A stretch of DNA of 64,000 nt from Monodelphis domestica. Lineage: Eukaryota > Chordata > Mammalia > Didelphimorphia > Didelphidae. Shown in pieces: positions 57,047-64,000 of this stretch. Position numbers and translations under genes: made by a program. A model generated the notes under the pieces. That model saw only the letters and a program-made list of their open reading frames with translations. It did not search any database and was not told the origin of the DNA. Each line of letters begins with the position of its first letter. The stretch's first letter is position 1. Location: contig NC_077234.1 of assembly GCF_027887165.1 (NCBI RefSeq), forward strand, positions 162,930,877 through 162,994,876, read 5' to 3'.

Positions 57047-57827
57047 CTCTCTTTCTCTCCATGAACTAATTTGCTTGTATAGATTCTATTACAAAAGCAA
57101 GGCTGTATTGCATATATTCAAATCCCAAAAGAAAGTTCTACTATATTTTTAAATACTTTGGTGTTTGGGGAGAAAAAAAAAACAATTTCTACATGGTTAA
57201 GTTGTTTTCAATATGCCAGCTGCCTGGATTTAGACAACAATAAGTATATTCCCAATTTCAACAGAATTTCTGATTTCACACAATGGTTCTAAAATATAGT
57301 GGAGTTGTGATAATTTGTTGTTTTACTTCATAACATTTTCCTGTTCTTATATTTGGCTTCTCCATCCTACTGTATCTCCCCCAAAGTTCTGTTTTTAAAA
57401 AATTAAATTGAATTATAATTAACAATGCTTTGAAAATTTAGCAACTCCAGCATACATATGTCAAAATAGGTAAAATAAGTATTTCCATAAAAATTATGTA
57501 TTCCCTAAAATTTCCTTTTTAATATAAAATAAACAAATAGCTGTTTCCATGGAAACTGACTCAGAGATATGTCTAGAATCTAGCCTACTTCTCTTCAAGG
57601 CAGAATTTGATTTCTTCCTTAAGAAGAACAGAAGAAGGGCCGTGACTGAAAGTTTGGTCCTTTCCTGACCTCTCTCCAAGAGGAATTTTGGACTAGAATT
57701 ATATTTCTCTGCCTCTTAAATATTACTGATCTAAGAGTATGATATATTCCAAATAAATGCCATTTCCCTGGTTACCCTTAAGGAAGAAAATCATCCTTAA
57801 CTTACACTAAACCCCCTCAACTCTTCT
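56651..57827. other. Unassigned DNA with a long TC tract
   Basis: No gene or family recognised outside the microsatellite at 56,917-57,059. Confidence 0.4.
56917..57059. repeat. (TC)n microsatellite
   Basis: About 140 bp of CT/TC repeats with few interruptions. The Ser/Leu-rich frame across it is an artefact. Confidence 0.97.
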
Positions 57828-57930
57828 TAAAAAGATTAAGTAACTTTTTCAAGTTTAGACAGATATTGATAAGAATCAGAATTGGAATCCAGAGCTTCTA
57901 TCCCCCAATCCATTGTTTCTTTCACTGTCT
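57828..57930 (-). mobile_element. MIR-like SINE fragment
   Basis: Antisense agtaactttttcaagtttag, then aattggaatccagagcttct. Confidence 0.5.
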
Positions 57931-57934
57931 CAAG

Positions 57935-58075
57935 TTTCCTCTCTAAGACTGGTGGATTTGGAGTTGGAGAGCTTGGGTTCAAATTCCATCCCTGATCCTC
58001 AACATTACTTTTCTTTTTCTTCATGAATAAAATTAAAAGGTGGATGCTTTCGTTCTCTTCTAGCTATAAACCCTG
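57935..58075 (+). mobile_element. MIR/THER-type SINE
   Basis: ggtggatttggagttggaga, gcttgggttcaaattccatc and a terminal cttctagctataaaccctgc. Confidence 0.65.
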
Positions 58076-58439
58076 CATATAAATTATTTGCCAGTAGGTG
58101 GAGATATAAGGAAGCTTTCCATTTGCTGTCAAGAGAAAATGAAAGTAAGAATTGACAAAGTTGTTCTTTAGTTTCTCAAGACTGAACTTTGAAACATAGT
58201 AGATCTAGCTGCTCTCAAGAAGCTACAAGTCGGAGGAGAATGGTCACAGACTAAAAGGTCAGTTTTATCAAATAATGGTTCATTGATTTTATTCAAAAGA
58301 GCAACCAAGACAAATTGATGTAGAAGGAAGGAATTGAGAAATTTTAGCTAAGATAGAAGAGAATATGTAGGGGGCAATAATAACTGGTTTTGAGTTTGAG
58401 TAACTACGAAATGGAAGAATTAAACTGCTTATCTTGGCC

Positions 58440-58625
58440 TCAGATAGCAGAGGTTACAATAATTTAGGCTTAATGTAAAGAAAAACTTCCTTATGTTGTC
58501 CAAGAGTGGATTGAACTGTCTTGGAGGGTAATGAGTTTTGTTTTAATTCTGGAAGGGTCTCAAGAAAGGCTGGATGAGCATTTTTTTTAGAGAAGAATCC
58601 TGTTATAGTGTCAGCTGAGTTTGAA
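58440..58625 (+). mobile_element. CR1/L3 LINE 3' region
   Basis: ggcttaatgtaaagaaaaac, ttccttatgttgtccaagag and ctcaagaaaggctggatgag are the CR1 terminal blocks. Confidence 0.65.
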
Positions 58626-58959
58626 AGTACCAGTGAAGACCAATAAATATGTTGCTTTCTTCTAGCCTTATGTTCAGAAAGAAGGGGAAACTGGTCATAG
58701 AAAGGAAACCAAAAGATAAAGTGCCTTCAGTAGAAATGTAATTTTCAGGAGGCAGCAGAAGGTGGAAAGAATGTAAGAGGAAAAGATCTTGGATGAAAGG
58801 GAGTTTTTTAACAACAGAGAAGAGTTCAAGACGGAAGCATCTATAAGTTCAATTTAAGATGTGCTATTGATTATTGATTGGGAACTGTTATTGATTGCTC
58901 AAATTGTGTAGTTAGGAATAGTCCCAGCTATTAAGAGATTTAATAGCTGAGTTGAGTCA

Positions 58960-59582
58960 ACTTTAAAATGTAAGATTAATGTAAGCTAATCATTTAGATA
59001 TAATATACTCATGTAAGAAGATAATCTTACTAAGCATTTAGATGTAAGAATATATATGCATATATATGAGTGGCTATTTGTCAAAATCCACCCTTTTGAA
59101 ATTCATTTTACAGACTAACCATTTTACAGATTAGCCAAGAGGATAGAATTTTCCTGCCTCACTGAGACTCTAGATCTTTTCAAGGGGACTGTCAAACCCC
59201 ACTTTCAAAATCAGATGACAGCATGATCGACAGAAACTCCATCCAATCCAGTATTCGAACTGTCTGTGGTCCCACCTTAGATACCTCGATCCAACCCATT
59301 TTGCCCAGGAGTGGAAAGTTACAAATCACTGAAATTGGAATTTCCTTTTGTACACTCACTTCTCGGTTTATTTTTACCCTTCCTCCCCTTGTTTAAAATG
59401 TTTTTGATGTTGTCTCCAGCGCTGTTCCTTTTTTCCTATTATCAAAATCATGCTGAAGCTAATGTTCAGGGTCTCAGACCAAACTGAGAGTGTCTGCAGA
59501 AGCACTGTCTTTTGTGACTTGTGTGTCTCTTATTAAAGCCAATGTACTGAGAAGTTATGGTCTCCCTGACTTTTTCTTTACA
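58960..59582 (+). mobile_element. Probable solo LTR (5' edge uncertain)
   Basis: The block ends TTTCTTTACA at 59,582, with an ATTAAA poly(A) signal at 59,530-59,535 about 50 bp earlier, then a U5-like tail. The 5' edge is unclear: TG-starting candidates lie at about 58,861 and 58,967. No clear TATA box and no target duplication found. Confidence 0.45.
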
Positions 59583-59827
59583 GTATTGGGGGGAGGGGGA
59601 GAGTAGATGAAAAGAGAGAGAGGAAGAGTAGTGTGAGGTTTATTGAGGGGTGAGGAAATACTTCCTCTACTGTGGCAGAGCAACTGACTGACGATAGCTC
59701 CCACGCTGTCATGCCTAGGTCCCTTAGTCCTTATTCCCTTCTCCCTGCCTTCCAGGATAGACAGTCCCTGATCAATTTCCTGACCTGGGGATTGAGAATG
59801 CCTAGGATCAGTGTCAGCTTATGATCA
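59583..59827. other. Unassigned DNA
   Basis: It starts with a G-rich polypurine stretch (59,587-59,630). Not recognised. Confidence 0.4.
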
Positions 59828-59940
59828 TCAGTCAATAGGCATTTATTAAATTCTCACTATGTTCCAGGTACTGCTAAGTACAGTATCACGAGTATATAAA
59901 GAAAGGAAGAAATGGTCCCTGACTTCAAGAGGGGAAGGCA
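59828..59940 (-). mobile_element. L2 LINE 3' end
   Basis: cagtcaataggcatttatta, then ctatgttccaggtactgcta. Confidence 0.8.
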
Positions 59941-60571
59941 GTTCCCACCTAAACTAGGCTGGCCTTCTTGCATGGTGACACTACACCCAACATGTTTTTA
60001 CCGTATGCTACCTATTTGTTCATTTTGCTTTTAAGATCACCTGAAGCCTCTCCTCCCATTTGTTCCAGTTGTTCCCAGGAAGTAGGATGTTTAGCAATCT
60101 AATGTTAGCAATAATTTGTTATTTTCTTTGTATTAAGTTCATCCATTTTACCTGGGAATAGAGAGGGACATGAGACTCAAGTAAATCTGCCTTTCTCTCT
60201 TCCCTCTCTTAAATGGCAGCCACCCTATACATCCTATACAAAATTAATGACATTCTCATTGTGATTGGATTCAAATACACAATACATGCACTCATGTTTA
60301 GCTTCTAATTCACTGTATTCTAGGGTTCTCAAGCCCTTGTTACTTATTAATAGATGTTCCAACAAGCTTGTATGTACATGCTATAAATTATGACTGTAAT
60401 AATTGATTTGCTAGTGACAAGCTGAATCACCCATTCCTATCATCAGAGATGATGTGTCCCTATGCCTACTCCATATTCCTCTCTTTCCCACAACAATCCA
60501 GTCTGGGCAACTACTGAACCCTATTATCTGTCTTTACACTCTTGTGGAATCACTTTTCTGTAATGATAATA
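59941..60571. other. Unassigned DNA
   Basis: Nothing recognised. Confidence 0.4.
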
Positions 60572-60785
60572 AAAATAACTAAAATTTATATAGCACCTAT
60601 GGTTAACAAAGCACTTTTCTTACAAAAACCTTGTGAAGTAGGTTGTTCCCCCATTTTATAGATGAGCAAACTGAGGCTCAGAAAGGTTAGGTGACTTTCT
60701 CAAGATCACACAACTAGTAATCATCAGTGCCTGAACTGAAATAGCTATCATCTGATGCCAAGTCCAGCATTTTTTTCTTTACACA
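60572..60785 (-). mobile_element. MIR SINE
   Basis: One of the best MIR copies. Antisense: cccattttatagatgagcaa, actgaggctcagaaaggtta and tcaagatcacacaactagta. Confidence 0.85.
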
Positions 60786-61314
60786 ACAAACATAATACAA
60801 CTCCTCCTCCTGCTGCCAGTTAGTATCTCCACCCTCACCTATCTCCTATCATGAAGTCCCTCCTCCCCTTTTATTACAACTGTTCCCTGGGAACAATGGG
60901 CAGGGAAATAAGCCTGGATCAATGCTTCTGAAACAGCTGTATTTATTGCTATACCATAGCAGGGCCATAGTGGAGTCCACCCATATTGTCAGTTCTACAG
61001 TTAGACCACACTGTTGATTAAGTGGGCTTTTGTGGGCAAGCCTTAGAACCTAGCCACCATTAAGAACACTAGTTCTACAAGAAAATATCTTCAGAAATTC
61101 CCAACAAAAAAACTTGGAAGTGAACTTTTAGATCATAATGTGTTCATAAAATGAAAACAGACTATATAGGTAAGTGATAAATACTAGTAATAAAGCATAT
61201 AGTGCTAATACTGGGGGGGGGGGGAGGGAACACAATTAGGATCTGTGATTGTGCTAGGAGAGGGAGTTCCTAATATATCCTTTCCCCACTGAAACAGATC
61301 CATAATTCTATGCA
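60786..61314. other. Unassigned DNA
   Basis: It contains a run of about 13 G at 61,213-61,225. Nothing else recognised. Confidence 0.4.
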
Positions 61315-61430
61315 CCTTATAGGCTTAGAGAGTTGAGGTTCTGTTAAGAACTAAAGTAGTTTGCCCAGTGTTACATAGCTAGTGCCAAAAACAGAATTTG
61401 AACTCAGGTTTTCCTGATTTCTAAATCAAT
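61315..61430 (-). mobile_element. MIR SINE fragment
   Basis: tttgcccagtgttacatagc, then aatttgaactcaggttttcc. Confidence 0.7.
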
Positions 61431-61459
61431 CACAGAATAACAAATTATGACCATTTAAA

Positions 61460-61648
61460 GATTTTGGTGACCTCTAGACCAACCCATGCCCAAAAGGAAT
61501 TCCCAATGTAACACCCCAGACAAGTCTCTCAACATACAAGGAGGTGAAACCTATCGCTTTTTGAGGTTGCCCTTTCCATTTTTGGATAGCTCTCGTTATT
61601 AGGAAGTATTTTCTAACATCAAATCTAAATTTGCCTCTTTATCACTTC
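61460..61648 (-). mobile_element. CR1/L3 LINE, 3' part
   Basis: Antisense: tggatagctctcgttattag, gaagtattttctaacatcaa and atctaaatttgcctctttat. It is collinear with 63,660-64,000, so one element was split by the insertion of about 2 kb between them. Confidence 0.65.
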
Positions 61649-61668
61649 CAAATTACTAATGATCTCTT
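61649..61668 (+). mobile_element. L2 LINE, 5' stub before an L1
   Basis: aattactaatgatctctt continues into 62,048. The last 14 bp, actaatgatctctt (61,655-61,668), are the L1 target copy. Confidence 0.6.
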
Positions 61669-62047
61669 TTTTTTTCTTTTTTTATTTATTTTTTCTTTTC
61701 TTTTTCTTTTAAACATTATTTTATTTGGTTATTTACAAACATTATTCATTGGAAACAATGATCATTATCTTTTCCTCCCCCTGCCCCCCTCCCCCCACCT
61801 CTCCCATAGCTGGCACACAATTCCACTGGGTTTCACATGTGTTCTTGGTTCAAACCCATTTCCATGTTGTTGGTATTTGCATTAGAGTGTTTATTCAGAG
61901 TCTCTCCTCAATCATGTCCCCTCAACCCCTGTAGTCAAGCAGTTGCTTTTCATCAGTGTTTTTACTCCCACAGTTTGTCCTCTGCTTGTGGATAGTGTTT
62001 TTTCTCCTAGATCCCTGCAGATTGTTCAGAGACATTGCCTTGTCCCT
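61669..62047 (-). mobile_element. 5'-truncated L1 3' UTR in L2
   Basis: Antisense of the full-length L1's 3' UTR (tttgtcctctgcttgtggat, ctagatccctgcagattgtt), with the poly(A) side as a T-rich tract at 61,669-61,712 and the C-rich counterpart of the G tract at 61,777-61,800. A perfect 14-bp target duplication lies at 61,655-61,668 and 62,048-62,061. Confidence 0.95.
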
Positions 62048-63134
62048 ACTAATGATCTCTTAATTGTCAAATCTAATGGTCCTTTCTTAATCTTTACCCT
62101 TTTTTAACTCTGCGATTTTTATATTTTCAATCACTCCTTTTCCTTGATAACTTTATTCATACTAAGTTTTTGTGACAAAATTTTCTTGCTATCTACATAT
62201 AGCTCCTCACTAGTTTCCTTTGCCAGATCTTCATCCAGGTCATACCTCCTAATCATGGATGTCCCCCAAGGCTCCCACCCAGGCCCTCTTCCCATCTCCC
62301 TCTACACAATATCACTTGTGATCTTATCAGTTCCCCTGGATTCAATTATCATTCTGTGCAGATGACTTGCAGATCTATTTATGCAATCCTAACCGATTTA
62401 TTTTTAACTTTAGTCTTGTATGTTGGACATCTCAAACTCAACATGCTGTAGACACCCCAAACTCAGAATGTCCAAAGCTGAACTCATTGTCCTTCCCCTA
62501 CCTTTCCTCCCTCTCTCTAACTTCCCTATTATGTTTGAGGACTCCACCATCCTTTTAATCACTCAGATTCACAATCTAGATGTTATCCTCAACTCCTCAT
62601 TGTCTCTCATCAATCCATCTCCAATTCTAGCTCCACTCCAGTTCTTCCTTCCTTTAGCTGTTATTCTAATACTCCTAAAGTGCAGGTCTGACCCTCCCCT
62701 TCCCCCCATTCAACAACCCCAGCAGTTTTTTATTACCTCCAGGACCAAATATAAAATCTTCTATTTGGGTTATTATAAATTCCCTATTTCTTGGACCCTT
62801 CCTACCTTTCCAGTCTTCTTAGACATTACACAGCTCACATATTTCTGTAATACAATGACAGTCTCCTTGCTGTTTTCTCATACAAGACTTAGCTCCTGAC
62901 TATTTTCACTGATGACCCCATGCCTTGAATTTCCCCCCTCTTCATCTCCACCTCCCTGGCTTCCTTCAAGTCTTAACTAATATGTTATCTCTTCATGAAA
63001 CTTTTCTTCATGTCCCTTAATGCTAGTATCTTCCTCCTGAGGTTATCCTCAACTTGTCTTGTATATATCTTTGTATATAATTGTATACATGTAGTCTCCC
63101 CCATTTGTCTGTGATCTTGAAAATAAAGACTTTT
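62048..63134 (+). mobile_element. L2 LINE, RT C-terminus and 3' region
   Basis: Decayed L2. The RT motif VPQGSHPGPL lies near 62,259-62,290, the catalytic box appears as ADDLQIY at about 62,359-62,380, then NMSK-like 'MSKAELIVLP'. The frame 62,420-62,899 is open for 159 codons, long for such an old copy. It ends in ataaagactttt at a SINE insertion. Confidence 0.8.
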
Positions 63135-63340
63135 GTGGACAGGTAGGTGGCTCAGTGGATTCAGAGTCAGGTCTAGAGGCAGGATGTCCTGAGTTCAAAT
63201 TTGACCCAAATACTTCCTAGTTGTGAGAACCTGGGCAAGTCATTTACCCCCATTGTCTAGCCCTTACCATACTGAATTCAGCCTTGGAACCAACACACAG
63301 TATTGATTCTAAGACAAAAGTTAAGGGTTAAAAAAAAAAA
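63135..63340 (+). mobile_element. SINE1-type element in L2
   Basis: caggtaggtggctcagtgga, ctgagttcaaatttgaccca, tattgattctaagacaaaag and an A tail. It interrupts the L2, which resumes at 63,341. Confidence 0.88.
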
Positions 63341-63425
63341 GGGGATTCTTTTTGCCTCTCTGTTTTCCAAACTCTTAACAAAGTACATAGTAGGTATTTC
63401 ATAAATGTTGTTGAGAGAGAATTAA
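63341..63425 (+). mobile_element. L2 LINE 3' end
   Basis: ttctttttgcctctctgttt, acaaagtacatagtaggtat and ttcataaatgttgttga complete the L2. Confidence 0.75.
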
Positions 63426-63429
63426 TGAA

Positions 63430-63625
63430 TTCTAAATGCAAATTAAGGCATACTTTTTTTTTTACTTTCTATATTTCTTGCTTCTTTTGCACCATGGCTA
63501 ATTTTGAAATATAATTTGCATGACTTATAGAGATAATTGATGCCATATTGCTAACCTTCTCAAAGGACAGATGAGAGACTGGAGGGTAAACTAAAAAAAA
63601 GTTTAATTAATGTTAAAAATAAGTT
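63430..63625 (+). mobile_element. Old LINE (L1-type) 3' UTR
   Basis: tttgcatgacttatagagat, then aattgatgccatattgctaa and ccttctcaaaggacag resemble an older marsupial L1 3' UTR, ending in AT-rich sequence. Family by recall only. Confidence 0.5.
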
Positions 63626-63659
63626 ATTTTTTAAAATTAATACCTGCTGACTTTCTGGC

Positions 63660-64000
63660 TTCCAACCATTATTCTTTGATTCCATCTCCACAAAGTAGCA
63701 CTTCTCTACTTGAAGATATGATACATCTTTTCTTATTCAAGTTAAGCATCCTCAATTCCTTCAAATGATCCTCATATAATGTGGGTACAAGGCTCTTCAC
63801 TACACTCTCCTTTGTAGAGCCTAATATCAAATTGTGATTGCCAAACCTGAAAATGACACTCCAAATAAAATCCGATGAGAACACAGTAGGACTATCAACT
63901 CCTTTTCCTGAAGGCAAATGCAGTCCAAAATTGTATTCGTTTTTTTGGACTGTCATGTCATACTCATTTCTCATATTGAGCCTGTAGTCAATTAAAACCA
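63660..64000 (-). mobile_element. CR1/L3 LINE, upstream part (runs off the window)
   Basis: Antisense: cctcaattccttcaaatgat, cctcatataatgtgggtaca and tactcatttctcatattgag. It continues the copy at 61,460-61,648 in the CR1 order. The 101-codon minus frame here is a chance opening in the LINE. Confidence 0.65.

Noticed and set aside
56916..57152. Ser/Leu-rich ORF
   Set aside because: Translation of the TC microsatellite.
63669..63974. 101-codon minus ORF at the window end
   Set aside because: It coincides with antisense CR1/L3 LINE sequence.

Overview
This window looks like AT-rich, non-coding genomic DNA from a marsupial, most likely an opossum-type (didelphid) genome. Three things point there. 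First, many tRNA-derived CORE-SINEs carry the marsupial-type heads 'gcagctaggtgg' and 'gctgggtggctcagtgg'. Second, several L1 copies share one 3' UTR. Third, there is a dense background of old L2, CR1/L3 and MIR-like elements, LTRs and a Tigger DNA transposon. Family names are from recall and were not checked against a library. I find no intact cellular protein-coding gene, no functional RNA gene and no CRISPR or prokaryotic-type system.

Layout. 1-9.5 kb: scattered SINEs, a CR1/L3 copy (3.1-6.2 kb) split by a SINE and a 5'-truncated L1, and a long minus-strand L2 (6.8-8.3 kb). 9.5-12 kb: a second CR1/L3 copy broken by three SINEs and a solo LTR with TATA box and poly(A) signal. 12-37 kb: mostly MIR/MON-like SINEs, L2 ends, microsatellites and unassigned sequence. 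37,886-44,321: a full-length L1 (about 6.4 kb, 13-bp target-site duplication) with a recognisable 5' UTR, ORF1, a G-rich inter-ORF spacer, ORF2 and 3' UTR. ORF1 has one frameshift; ORF2 has three nonsense codons and two frameshifts. 45-51 kb: L2 end, an older L1 relic, a minus-strand coding-like relic and an unexplained pair of about 80-bp near-identical direct repeats. 51.5-53.5 kb: an internally deleted Tigger1-like transposon carrying an L1 and a solo LTR. 53.66-54.3 kb: a processed pseudogene of the C-terminus of NEMF. 55-60 kb: hAT-like MITE, SINEs, microsatellites and a third LTR. 61.4-64 kb: a minus-strand CR1/L3 split by an L2 that is itself split by an L1 and a SINE.

Nothing here works as a set of cooperating genes. 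The content is a layered record of retrotransposition: CR1/L3 and L2 oldest, then MIR-like SINEs and Tigger, then LTRs, then L1 and the younger SINEs. The best leads are the insertion junctions, two unidentified coding-like relics (1.49-1.69 kb plus strand; 45.74-45.97 kb minus strand), the duplicated 80-bp block and the regulatory-looking parts of the full-length L1.
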